Assembly (NCBI GenBank): GCA_021824175.1
Contig: JAKALP010000015.1
Span: 62,001 to 126,000 of the forward strand
DNA length: 64,000 nt
DNA from: Deltaproteobacteria bacterium
Lineage (GTDB): Bacteria; Desulfobacterota; Desulfobacteria; Desulfobacterales; Desulfosarcinaceae
Direction: 5' to 3'
Part shown: positions 8,837 through 17,486 of the stretch, piece after piece
How positions within the stretch are numbered: the stretch's first letter is position 1
Layout of the letters: the number at the start of each line of letters is the position of its first letter
Notes under the pieces: generated by a model
Database searches by the model: none
Seen by the model: the letters and a program-made list of their open reading frames with translations, nothing else
What the model was told of the DNA's origin: nothing
Program-made: the position numbers and the translations under genes

Positions 8837-9463
8837 ATGGCCCCCATGAGCACCCCCAGAGCCACCACGCCCGACCCAGGCTCCCCCACCATCGTGATCA
8901 ATGACGCCTCTGGTTGGCCCAAGGTGCCACCTGGGTTTTCTTATCCCCAGCATTATGGATTTGCCTTGGAGATCCCCAGCGTCGGCCGGGTAATGGTGCG
9001 CCCCATCCGGTCCCAGGATGCCCCCCTCTTCAACGATCTATTTAATTCCCTCACCCCTCAATCCATCTATTTGCGTTTCTTTTCGATCTTGCGCGAATTA
9101 CCGCCCCAGATGCTGCAACGCCTGACCCAGGTGGATTATGACCAGGAGATCGTCCTGGTGGCGTTGCAGGAAGCGAGCGACCAAGAGATCATGCTCGGAG
9201 ATGCCCGCATCATTCAGATCTCCGATATCAGCGCTGAATTCTCGGTAGTGGTCCGGGACGAACTGCACGGTAAGGGCATCGGCGCCTGCCTGCTGCAACA
9301 CTGCCTGGCCATCGCCCGCCAACGGGGATTTAAATCCATCTGCGGCTTTGTCCTGCCTGAAAATAAGCAAATGCTGCGTTTAGGAAAAAGACTTGGATTT
9401 GACATCAAGCATGTGGACGGCGGTAGGGAGTTTGAGCTGACCAAGCGTTTTAATGGCGCATAG
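8837..9463 (+). CDS. GNAT-family N-acetyltransferase
   Basis: 208 residues. The GNAT core occupies about residues 55-205: MVRPIRSQDAPLFNDLF (strand 1/helix 1), the region SAEFSVVVRDELHGKGIGACLL, which holds the acetyl-CoA pyrophosphate motif (GKGIG), and the GFDI segment near the end. It resembles the acetyltransferase module of protein lysine acetylases (Pat type) more than the antibiotic-modifying type, but no NDP-binding domain is attached. The substrate is unknown. The start is ambiguous between ATG 8837 and ATG 8846; AGGA before the second favours the shorter form. Divergent from the membrane methyltransferase gene. Confidence 0.85.
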   Translation: MAPMSTPRATTPDPGSPTIVINDASGWPKVPPGFSYPQHYGFALEIPSVGRVMVRPIRSQDAPLFNDLFNSLTPQSIYLRFFSILRELPPQMLQRLTQVDYDQEIVLVALQEASDQEIMLGDARIIQISDISAEFSVVVRDELHGKGIGACLLQHCLAIARQRGFKSICGFVLPENKQMLRLGKRLGFDIKHVDGGREFELTKRFNGA

Positions 9464-9471
9464 CCCACGCC

Positions 9472-9501
9472 TTGACACATCCGATCTTTTCCCCCTATAG
9501 T
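9472..9501 (+). promoter_or_regulatory. Predicted sigma-70 promoter of the dehydratase operon
   Basis: TTGACA (9472-9477), 18-base spacer, TATAGT (9496-9501). It lies 61 bases upstream of the ATG at 9563 and is the closest match to consensus noticed in the window. Confidence 0.65.
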
Positions 9502-9562
9502 GAGACGCCATTCGCCACTTATATTTTAACCAATTGAAATCCATACAGAAAGGTGTAAAGTT

Positions 9563-11005
9563 ATGATGACGCCCCAACAATATGAAGAGAGCCTGCGCAA
9601 GCTGAACCTGGAAGTATACATGTTCGGCAAACGCGTGCAAAACGTGGTGGATGATCCCATCATCCGCCCTTCCATGAATGCCGTGGCCAAGACCTATGAG
9701 ATGGCCCAGCGCCCTGAGTACGAAGACATTATGACCGTCAAGTCACATGTCACCGGCAAGCGCATCAACCGCTTTACCCATATCCATCAAAACGTCGACG
9801 ACCTGGTGAAGAAAAGCAAGATGGGTCGGCTCATGGGCCGCGCCACGGGCTGCTGTTTTCAACGTTGCGTGGGCATGGATGCCCTCAATGCGTTATCCAT
9901 CGTCACCTTTGACATCGATAAGGCCAAAGGCGCGGACTACTATAAGCGCTTCATCAAATACTTAACCTACGTGCAGGAGAACGATCTGGTGTGCGACGGC
10001 GCCATGACCGACCCCAAGGGCAACCGCGGCCTGGCGCCCCACCAGCAAGCGGACCCGGATTTGTTCCTGCATGTGGTGGAAGAGCGCAAGGACGGCATTG
10101 TGGTGCGCGGCGCCAAGGCCCACCAGACTGGTGCGGTCAACTCCCATGAAATCATCGTGATGCCCACCATTGCCATGCGCGCCGAAGACAAGGACTACGC
10201 CGTCAGCTTTGCCCTGCCGGCCGATACCAAGGGCATTATCTACATCATGGGCCGACAGTCGTGTGACACGCGCAAGCTCGAAGAAGGTTTGCTGGACCGC
10301 GGCAACGCCGTATTCGGCGGTCATGAAGCATTGGTGGTTTTTGATAATGTCTTCGTGCCCTGGGAGCGGGTCTTCATGTACAAAGAGTACGAGTTTGCCG
10401 GCAGCCTGGTGGAGAACTTCGCTTCATATCATCGCCAAAGCTACGCCTGCAAAGTGGGCGTGGGTGATGTGCTCATCGGCGCGGCCCAGACCGCGGCCGA
10501 ATACAACGGCGCGGAAAAGGCCTCGCACGTCAAGGACAAGATCATCGAGATGAATCATCTCAACGAAACCTTGTATTGCGGCTGTATCTCCTGCGCCAGT
10601 GAAGGCCATAGAGAACCCAGCGGCACCTATGTGGTGGACAAATTGCTGGCCAACGTGCACAAGCAGAACGTCACCCGCTTTCCCTATGAAATTTCGCGCC
10701 TGGCCCAGGACATCGCCGGGGGGCTGATGGTCACCATGCCGGCCGAAGACGATTTCAAGGCGCCGGCCACCGGCAAATGGCTGGAGAAGTATTACGCCGG
10801 CAACTGCGACGTGCCGACCTTAAACCGCATGCGGATCTTGCGGCTCATTGAGAACCTCACCCTGGGCACGGCCGCCGTGGGCTATCTCACCGAGTCCATG
10901 CACGGCGCCGGCTCGCCCCAGGCTCAACGCATCATGATCGCCCGCTTGGCCAATCTGGGTGAGAAGAAGAAGGCCGCCAAAACCCTGGCCGGCATCGATG
11001 AGTAA
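9563..11005 (+). CDS. 4-hydroxybutyryl-CoA dehydratase / vinylacetyl-CoA isomerase-like flavoprotein (HpaB/AbfD family)
   Basis: 480 residues, the length of AbfD. The family uses FAD and a 4Fe-4S cluster to dehydrate 4-hydroxybutyryl-CoA to crotonyl-CoA through a ketyl radical. Visible are TGCCFQRCVG (Cys98 and Cys102, aligning with the known cluster ligands Cys99 and Cys103 of the clostridial enzyme) and YHRQSYACKVGVGDV (His290 and Cys296, at the place of His292 and Cys299). The His-to-Cys spacing is six residues here against seven in the clostridial numbering, so one residue appears to be missing. FAD-binding regions typical of acyl-CoA-dehydrogenase-like folds surround these. It is the first gene of a + strand group with three small cysteine-rich or SnoaL-like genes. 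Assignment to the family is firm; the exact substrate is open. Confidence 0.88.
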   Translation: MMTPQQYEESLRKLNLEVYMFGKRVQNVVDDPIIRPSMNAVAKTYEMAQRPEYEDIMTVKSHVTGKRINRFTHIHQNVDDLVKKSKMGRLMGRATGCCFQRCVGMDALNALSIVTFDIDKAKGADYYKRFIKYLTYVQENDLVCDGAMTDPKGNRGLAPHQQADPDLFLHVVEERKDGIVVRGAKAHQTGAVNSHEIIVMPTIAMRAEDKDYAVSFALPADTKGIIYIMGRQSCDTRKLEEGLLDRGNAVFGGHEALVVFDNVFVPWERVFMYKEYEFAGSLVENFASYHRQSYACKVGVGDVLIGAAQTAAEYNGAEKASHVKDKIIEMNHLNETLYCGCISCASEGHREPSGTYVVDKLLANVHKQNVTRFPYEISRLAQDIAGGLMVTMPAEDDFKAPATGKWLEKYYAGNCDVPTLNRMRILRLIENLTLGTAAVGYLTESMHGAGSPQAQRIMIARLANLGEKKKAAKTLAGIDE

Positions 11006-11148
11006 AAGTGGTTTTAAAACCTCCCCTTGCACCCAATATCTTTGTCCAGCGAAAATTTTAATCCTCGAAATATTTCATATATTCCTGCGGTTAAAATTTT
11101 CGCTGTCCGCGATCTTGGGCGCAATTGAAGGTTTTATAACCACTTTTA
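11004..11148. repeat. 145-bp imperfect inverted repeat, MITE-like
   Basis: Arms of about 58 bases (11004-11061 and 11091-11148) are near-perfect reverse complements: outer ends AAAAGTGGTTTTA / TAACCACTTTTA, inner ends AGCGAAAATTTTAA / TTAAAATTTTCGCT, with a roughly 29-base AT-rich centre. The left end shares two bases with the TAA of the dehydratase gene; the right end lies 17 bases before the next start and includes part of its ribosome site (AAGGGGAA). No transposase is nearby. Confidence 0.85.
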
Positions 11149-11165
11149 AGGGGAATCGGCAGCTG

Positions 11166-11441
11166 GTGGTCGGCCTGAAGTACTGCGGCGGGTGTAACCC
11201 CAACTATGATCGGGTGGCTCTGGTGGCGTATCTTCGGCAGCGCCTGGCCGGACAAATAGTATTCGTGCGCTACGATCAACCGGAAGCAGAGATGATCCTG
11301 GCGGTTGAGGGCTGTCCCACGGCCTGCGCGGATTTGGCGTCCTTTGAACATCTGCCGGTTTTCATCATCAAACGTCCATCAGAGGCGGAAGAGTTTATCA
11401 TGTATGTTGAAAATCGGCTCAATGAACAGTCAGCAGAATAG
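11166..11441 (+). CDS. Small CGGC-motif protein, probable redox or metal-binding
   Basis: 91 residues. The sequence VVGLKYCGGCNPNYDR opens the protein; a second cysteine pair sits at EGCPTACADL; the C-terminus is a helix (EEFIMYVENRLNEQ). Four cysteines in two pairs suggest a thiol redox site or a metal site; no catalytic family is assigned. The frame is open far upstream, but that part is the inverted repeat 11004-11148, so the GTG at 11166, with AAGGGGAA about 11 bases before it, is taken as the start. It lies between the dehydratase-like gene and a SnoaL-like gene on the same strand and is likely cotranscribed. Confidence 0.7.
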   Translation: MVGLKYCGGCNPNYDRVALVAYLRQRLAGQIVFVRYDQPEAEMILAVEGCPTACADLASFEHLPVFIIKRPSEAEEFIMYVENRLNEQSAE

Positions 11442-11476
11442 TCTACCAATCAACCCACCAGTCCCACGGAGCCCTT

Positions 11477-11890
11477 ATGAACCTTTCAAAAGAAGAGATT
11501 CAACGCGCCATGACCACCTGGAATCAGGCCTGGCAACGCTTTGACCTGGAAGGCGTTCTGGCCTTCATGCACGACGAGGTGGTGTTTGAAAACTGGACCG
11601 GCGGCAAGGCCCAGGGCAAAGCGGCGTTGCGCGCCGCCTGGCAGCCGTGGTTTGCCAAGCACGATTTCCGTTTCATCGAAGAAGATCTCTTCATCGATGA
11701 ACATGCCCAGAAAATTCTTTTCCGTTGGCGGCTGGAGTGGCCCTGCCCGGAAAAAGCGCATCAAGGCAAGCTGGAGAAACGCCGGGGCGTGGATGTTATC
11801 CACTTGCGGGATGGCAAGATCATCCTTAAACTCACCTACAGCAAGACCACTTTGGAGATCGACGGCCAGCGGGTGGCCCTACATATTTAA
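11477..11890 (+). CDS. SnoaL-like / NTF2-fold protein
   Basis: 137 residues with the classic NTF2-like pattern: N-terminal helix (IQRAMTTWNQAWQRFDLEGVL), then FMHDEVVFENWTGG, a strand set with FRWRLEWPCP, and GVDVIHLRDGKIILK. Such proteins are small cone-shaped binding or catalytic folds (isomerases, cyclases, dehydratases or plain ligand-binding proteins). The specific role is unknown; the position after the dehydratase-like and CGGC genes suggests a related substrate. Start at ATG 11477; only a weak ribosome site (GGAG, 11468-11471) is visible. Confidence 0.75.
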   Translation: MNLSKEEIQRAMTTWNQAWQRFDLEGVLAFMHDEVVFENWTGGKAQGKAALRAAWQPWFAKHDFRFIEEDLFIDEHAQKILFRWRLEWPCPEKAHQGKLEKRRGVDVIHLRDGKIILKLTYSKTTLEIDGQRVALHI

Positions 11891-11958
11891 AACAAAAGCA
11901 GGGGCGAGCCGCGCGATTCCTACCTTAAACCTGTGAGGGGCACGAATTAAGGCAAGCT

Positions 11959-12399
11959 ATGACCACAGATATAGAGGCCACTGTAAAGCGTTGTGGCGAG
12001 TTGTTTGACAGCGGCTGGCGGTGAGCGGAAAGCGTACTGCTCTCCGTGACCGAGAACAAAGGCATTCAGTCCGATCTTATCCCTCGCATTGCCACCGGAT
12101 TCTGCGGCGGCATGGCCCGTACCGGCAATATGTGCGGCGCGGTGAGCGGGGCCATTATGGCCGTCAATATCTTCCATGGCCGGATGGATGCGACCTCGAC
12201 CCTTGACCAGAACTATGCCAAAGTCCGGGAGTTGATCGCACATTTTGAGAAGAAATTTGGCACCACCAACTGCAAGGGCCTGATCGGCTGCGATCTGGCC
12301 ACCCCCGAGGGCCATCAGTTCTTCAAGGAAAATAACCTGATCGCGCGCTGCAAAGTCTTCTCCGAAGAGGCCACGCGGATGGTGATGACCATTATTTAG
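11959..12399 (+). CDS. C-GCAxxG-C-C family protein with in-frame UGA, probable selenoprotein
   Basis: 146 codons if the UGA at 12022-12024 (codon 22) is read as selenocysteine. The frame is otherwise intact: LFDSGWR-U-AESVLLSV, then GFCGGMARTGNMCGAVSGA (the CGAxxG core), then TTNCKGLIGC and a later Cys in LIARCKVF. In this family (TIGR01909-type redox proteins) the residue at the UGA position is the first invariant cysteine (pattern SGFNCSQAVL), so UGA replaces exactly the expected Cys, and homology continues on both sides without a frameshift. This argues for recoding rather than a nonsense mutation. The start is the ATG at 11959 with AAGG 7 bases upstream. Last gene of the dehydratase-like block. 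Family members are putative thiol redox proteins, often near transport or redox genes; the reaction is not established. Confidence 0.8.
12022..12055 (+). promoter_or_regulatory. Candidate bacterial SECIS hairpin after the UGA codon
   Basis: Two overlapping hairpins are possible. One has a 7-pair stem with one A-C mismatch (12026-12033 with 12039-12046) and loop GTACT, about 10 bases after UGA. The other is a 4-bp stem (TCTC 12041-12044 with GAGA 12052-12055) whose loop contains GTG about 20 bases after UGA, closer to the usual bacterial distance. Both offer the G/GU loop feature known from bacterial SECIS elements. Folding was done by eye. Confidence 0.45.
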
Positions 12400-12453
12400 G
12401 CTTCCGGCAATATTTTATAGAAATAAATTCCCAAGCGTCTGGAAATTAAAAGC

Positions 12454-12503
12454 CTGAAGTCAGAATGATCTTATATTCTGGCTCCTAAATTCTGACTTCT
12501 GAA
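12454..12503. repeat. 7-bp-period inverted repeat, family H (TTCTGAC / TTCTGAA)
   Basis: GAAGTCAGAAT (12456-12466) and its perfect reverse complement ATTCTGACTTC (12489-12499). The right side continues in 7-base phase as TTCTGGC, TCCTAAA, TTCTGAC, TTCTGAA. It lies between the selenoprotein-like gene and the metallo-hydrolase gene. Confidence 0.7.
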
Positions 12504-12531
12504 TACTAAATCCATGCATAGGAGGCACCCA

Positions 12532-13269
12532 ATGAAAACCTTAAGCTACCTGCTCTTGTGTTGCGGTATGGTTACATCCGCCGCGGGCGCGGCTATGGCC
12601 CAATTTGAAACCGACACCATTCCCACTTCGGCCGGCGAATTAAAGATTACCTTCATCGGCCACGGTTCTTTAATCTTTCAATTCAACGGCAAGACCATCC
12701 ACATCGATCCCTTTGGTCAACTGGCGGACTACTCCCAGTTGCCCAAGGCTGATTTGGTATTGATCACCCACGACCACTTTGATCACCTGGACCCTGATGC
12801 CCTGGCCAAAATCCGTACCGACAAGACCGCCGTGGTCTTAACCGAAGCGTGCTCCAAAAAAGTTTCGGGTGGCATTGTCATGAAAAACGGCGACACCCAG
12901 ACCATCCAAGGCATTCCAATCCAAGCCGTGCCGGCGTACAACATCGTGCATCTGCGCGATGGCAAAAATCCCTTTCACCCCAAGGGGGTGGGTAATGGCT
13001 ATATCCTGACCTTTGGTGAGAAGAAAATCTACGTGGCCGGCGATACGGAAAATACGCCGGAAATGAAAAAGCTGACCGGCATTGACATTGCTTTTCTACC
13101 CATGAATTTGCCTTACACCATGACGCCGGAGATGGTGGCGGACGCAGCGCGCGCATTCAAACCCAAAATTCTCTACCCCTATCATTTCAGCGAAACCGAC
13201 ACTGCCCAAGTGGTCCGATTGTTGAAGGATCAGCCTGGCATCGAAGTGCGTATCCGCGCCATGAAGTAA
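12532..13269 (+). CDS. Exported metallo-beta-lactamase-fold hydrolase
   Basis: 245 residues. A signal peptide (MKTLSYLLLCCGMVTS, cleavage near AMAQFE) directs it to the periplasm. The MBL core starts at LKITFIGHGSLIFQF and carries the metal motif THDHFDHLD; further ligands are likely in VAGDTEN and LYPYHFSE. It resembles the UPF0173 (YtnP/UlaG-like) group of MBL hydrolases, whose substrates are mostly unknown. The longer open frame from 12514 is rejected because GGAGG (12521-12525) sits 6 bases before the ATG at 12532. Separated from the preceding gene by a family H repeat, so cotranscription is uncertain. Confidence 0.85.
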   Translation: MKTLSYLLLCCGMVTSAAGAAMAQFETDTIPTSAGELKITFIGHGSLIFQFNGKTIHIDPFGQLADYSQLPKADLVLITHDHFDHLDPDALAKIRTDKTAVVLTEACSKKVSGGIVMKNGDTQTIQGIPIQAVPAYNIVHLRDGKNPFHPKGVGNGYILTFGEKKIYVAGDTENTPEMKKLTGIDIAFLPMNLPYTMTPEMVADAARAFKPKILYPYHFSETDTAQVVRLLKDQPGIEVRIRAMK

Positions 13270-13442
13270 ACATGGATTACAAGCTGCCTTAAAATAATTT
13301 TTTGGCCCAAAATCTATCTTTTGAGATAGCTTGTAGAAATGAAATCGCCGGCCGGGGGGCAGGCTGGCGGCAACCCAAAGAGGTCATGCCGAATTCTACC
13401 GCAAGGCCTTGACGATCAATAATCACGCAAAGGAGAGACATT

Positions 13443-13982
13443 ATGCCGAGCGAATCCCGCAAAGAGAAGAAAGCCAAAGTCATCGAGGTGTTGAACAAGG
13501 CCAGGGCCATGGAGTTGCATGCCATCAGCCAATACATGAACCAGCACTACAATCTGGATGATATGGATTATGGGGAGCTGGCCGCCAAAGTGAAACTGAT
13601 TGCCATCGATGAGATGCGCCATGCCGAGATGTTTGCAGAACGCATCAAGGAGCTGGCCGGCGAACCCACCAGCGAACCGGCGGCCAAAACCAAGAAAGGT
13701 CAGAAAGTCGAGGCGGTCTTCCCTTTTGATGCCGATCTGGAAGACAACACCATCGATGTCTACAATGGCTTTTTACAAACCTGCCGGGAAAGCGGGGACA
13801 GCACCAGCGTAAAGCTGTTCGAGACCATTATCGACGAGGAACAAATTCACTATAATTATTTTGACAATATCGACAGCCACATCAAGGAATTAGGCGCGAC
13901 CTATTTGGCGCAAATCGCCGGCACCCCTTCATCGACCGGCGGATTCTCCAAAGGATTTGTCGTGGGTGGGGGCGCGCAATAG
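13443..13982 (+). CDS. Ferritin-like diiron protein (bacterioferritin type)
   Basis: 179 residues, four-helix bundle. Helix 1 has the metal ligand Glu in ARAMELHAISQYMNQH; helix 2 has IDEMRHAEMFAERI (E..H pair); helix 4 has ETIIDEEQIHYNYFDNI (E..H pair), as in bacterioferritin/rubrerythrin-type diiron sites. A Lys/Ala-rich insert (EPAAKTKKGQK) and a Gly-rich tail (SSTGGFSKGFVVGGGAQ) are additions to the core. The function is expected to be iron storage or peroxide detoxification. No heme-ligand Met can be assigned with confidence. Ribosome site GGAGAG 6 bases before the ATG; single-gene unit convergent with the phosphoesterase gene. Confidence 0.85.
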   Translation: MPSESRKEKKAKVIEVLNKARAMELHAISQYMNQHYNLDDMDYGELAAKVKLIAIDEMRHAEMFAERIKELAGEPTSEPAAKTKKGQKVEAVFPFDADLEDNTIDVYNGFLQTCRESGDSTSVKLFETIIDEEQIHYNYFDNIDSHIKELGATYLAQIAGTPSSTGGFSKGFVVGGGAQ

Positions 13983-13996
13983 TCTTTGAGTGCTGT

Positions 13997-14884
13997 CTAT
14001 CGGTTGGCCATTTCGCCGGGCATGATGTCTATGGCGGGCGGTTTCCTGCGCGGATTCAGCTCCAGCAGCACATAGCGCAATAAAGCGTTCGCGCCTTGGC
14101 TTTGGCCGGGGTTGATGCACAAGGCCCCGTCGATGTGAGTATGATCAATGCCTGAAATCACGGGCGCTTCGTGGATATGGCCATGAAGAGCTGCGATGAG
14201 CAGCCCTTGGCGGGCCCAATGGGCAATGAAGTCCCGAATCGCCTGGCTGCCTACATGGATACCAAATCCGGTGATATCCAAAGGCGTGTCCGCCGGCGGG
14301 CTGTGGGCGACAAAGATAAACGGGCCGCGCACCTTCTTAGATAACCTGGCCAGGTCCGCCTCAATGGTATCAGCGCTGTTCAAATCCAGCACCCTCTCTT
14401 GTGGATACCCTTGATGTGTAGTGAATCCGTGGGTGCGGACCTGGCCGCCAAGCCGGCGCGGGAAGGCCTTGGTATCTGGTTTCTCCCAATCCTTGCGCTG
14501 AAAAGGGGTCGGCGGGACAATCATATATCCGATCAGGTCCACGCCTGGGGTCAATTCCAGACATTGCATGTGAATCAGGTGGAAGAGCCGGCCATGGTGT
14601 TGCTCCAGCAATGGACGATTGGCGGCCAGATCATCATTGCCCATGTCCAGAAAGACCGGCATGGGATTGCTCCTGTGAAGTATTTCAAAGGCTGGGATAA
14701 AAATGGACTGCAGATAAGCTGCCTGGGCCGCGATCAGATCGAGGCCGCTGAATTGAGGCAGATGGTGGGGGATGATGTCTCCGCCGATGATTATGGCGTC
14801 GGCCATGGCAGACTGGGCGGTTTCAATGAGTGCCGCCAAATGCTGAGGCGCTGCGTGGATGTCGGCAGTATAAATTAGGCGCAT
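13997..14884 (-). CDS. Calcineurin-like metallophosphoesterase
   Basis: 295 residues. The binuclear-metal phosphoesterase motifs are present: DIHAAP at the N-terminus (D-x-H), GGDIIPHH (GGD), DMGNDD (GN[HD] type), FVAHSPP and ALHGHIHEAP (GHxH). The family hydrolyses phosphomonoesters or phosphodiesters; the substrate is unknown. Cytosolic, no signal peptide. The first ATG with conserved MRLIYTADIH fits the family start. It lies downstream of the universal stress gene on the same strand, separated by a family I repeat. Confidence 0.85.
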   Translation of the reverse strand: MRLIYTADIHAAPQHLAALIETAQSAMADAIIIGGDIIPHHLPQFSGLDLIAAQAAYLQSIFIPAFEILHRSNPMPVFLDMGNDDLAANRPLLEQHHGRLFHLIHMQCLELTPGVDLIGYMIVPPTPFQRKDWEKPDTKAFPRRLGGQVRTHGFTTHQGYPQERVLDLNSADTIEADLARLSKKVRGPFIFVAHSPPADTPLDITGFGIHVGSQAIRDFIAHWARQGLLIAALHGHIHEAPVISGIDHTHIDGALCINPGQSQGANALLRYVLLELNPRRKPPAIDIMPGEMANR

Positions 14885-14888
14885 AGAT

Positions 14889-14957
14889 AAAAGGTGGAAG
14901 TATAAGGTAAAAGGGAACCGGCAACTTTTGTTTAAATACTTCTGCCTTCTACCTCAT
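14889..14957. repeat. 7-bp-period inverted repeat, family I (CTTCTGC / CTTCTAC)
   Basis: The left part (AAGGTGG AAGTATA AGGTAAA) and right part (CTTCTGC CTTCTAC CTCATTT) are inverted relatives in 7-base phase. The right part contains the stop codon of the universal stress gene (14954-14956). Confidence 0.65.
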
Positions 14958-15349
14958 TTCACCGAAAGCACCGGGCAGGGCGCGTCCAATATGACCTGCC
15001 GGGATGTGGAGCCGAAGAGTAGCTTGCCCAGCTGGGAGCGGCGGCGCAACCCGATCACAATCTCATCGATTTGGTTTTCGCGGGCATAACGGACAATATC
15101 TTCAGCCACCGCCAGATTGAATTTGGACATTTCAACTTTACAGACCACGTTGGCAGCCTTGCACAACATCTCACAATCCCGCTGGGCTTCCTGCAGTTTG
15201 GCATTCTGGGCGTCATCGCCCTTGCCGTTGGTGTTGGCGGCCGAAGTAAAGATGTGAAGTTCGGCTTGCATGGATTTGGCCCGTTTTTGGGCGATCATCA
15301 AAGCCCGCTGGGCAATCTCTGATCCATCATAGGCTACCATGATTTTCAT
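14954..15349 (-). CDS. Universal stress protein, UspA family
   Basis: 131 residues, one Usp domain. The N-terminal MKIMVAYDGSEIAQRAL and the ATP-binding loop GLRRRSQLGKLLFGSTSRQV (G-2x-G-9x-G-S/T type with an altered first half, RRR replacing the usual R/S-G) point to the ATP-binding UspA group. A role in stress survival is known for the family; the partner is unknown. Ribosome site AAAGGAG about 10 bases before the ATG. The stop codon is embedded in a family I repeat. Confidence 0.88.
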   Translation of the reverse strand: MKIMVAYDGSEIAQRALMIAQKRAKSMQAELHIFTSAANTNGKGDDAQNAKLQEAQRDCEMLCKAANVVCKVEMSKFNLAVAEDIVRYARENQIDEIVIGLRRRSQLGKLLFGSTSRQVILDAPCPVLSVK

Positions 15350-15583
15350 GGGGCTACTGCTCCTTTGGCTCTACCAGGTGATCGCAATGAGGGGCAAGCG
15401 ACCTCAAAAGTGCCAAAGAACGCGTGGTGAGTCAAGATTTTTGATTCATTTCAGAAAAATAGATTTCGCTAAGCAGCCAAGATCGCAAAGGATTTGCTCA
15501 TGGCGGACGGTGCCTGCATTGATAGAGAAATACAGACGTCGCATAGGGTATAAGCCAGCAAGCCTTCTCAGCAAAGATAGAAT

Positions 15584-15612
15584 AAAAAAGAGGCGGGTGT
15601 CCCCGCCTCTTT
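15584..15612 (-). terminator. Intrinsic terminator of the symporter operon
   Basis: On the minus strand a 9-bp stem (AGAGGCGGG with CCCGCCTCT, 4-base loop) is followed by a T-rich run. It lies about 27 bases beyond the stop codon of the symporter gene. Confidence 0.9.
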
Positions 15613-15638
15613 CACGTATGTTTTGAAGGGCCAGAACG

Positions 15639-17177
<1,539 letters not shown>

Positions 17178-17186
17178 GCGCCCTCC

Positions 17187-17486
17187 TTATTGCAGTTCTT
17201 TTTTGAGTTCGTCCACTTCCTTGTCATAGCTGGAGTTGGCCCAAATCACGTAAAAAACGGTCAACAGCCAGGACAGGATAATGGTCAACACTCCGAAGAT
17301 AATGCCATAATTGGTATAGACCCCTACCTTTTCGGCCAGGAAATTTTTGCCGTAGGCCACGGTGAGGATATAGCCATAATAGATTACGAAGAGCAAAACG
17401 GTCAGTATTATGCTCACCGACCAGCGTTTGCGGACCAGCGCCTTGAAGCGTTGCGATTCAACGATTTCTTTAGTGCTTCTTGCCAT
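17187..17486 (-). CDS. DUF485 membrane protein (YjcH-like) paired with the symporter
   Basis: 99 residues with two hydrophobic segments (WSVSIILTVLLFVIYYGYIL and YGIIFGVLTIILSWLLTVFY) and a charged C-terminus. DUF485/YjcH proteins are encoded next to ActP-type permeases and are thought to accompany them; no activity is established. Ribosome site AAAGGAGGG 3 bases before the ATG. A long (688-base) region precedes it. Confidence 0.85.
   Translation of the reverse strand: MARSTKEIVESQRFKALVRKRWSVSIILTVLLFVIYYGYILTVAYGKNFLAEKVGVYTNYGIIFGVLTIILSWLLTVFYVIWANSSYDKEVDELKKELQ

Noticed and set aside
12021-12206. C-GCAxxG-C-C gene as a pseudogene split by a stop codon
   Set aside because: No frameshift, homology continues in the same frame on both sides and the stop is UGA at the invariant Cys position; recoding explains it better.
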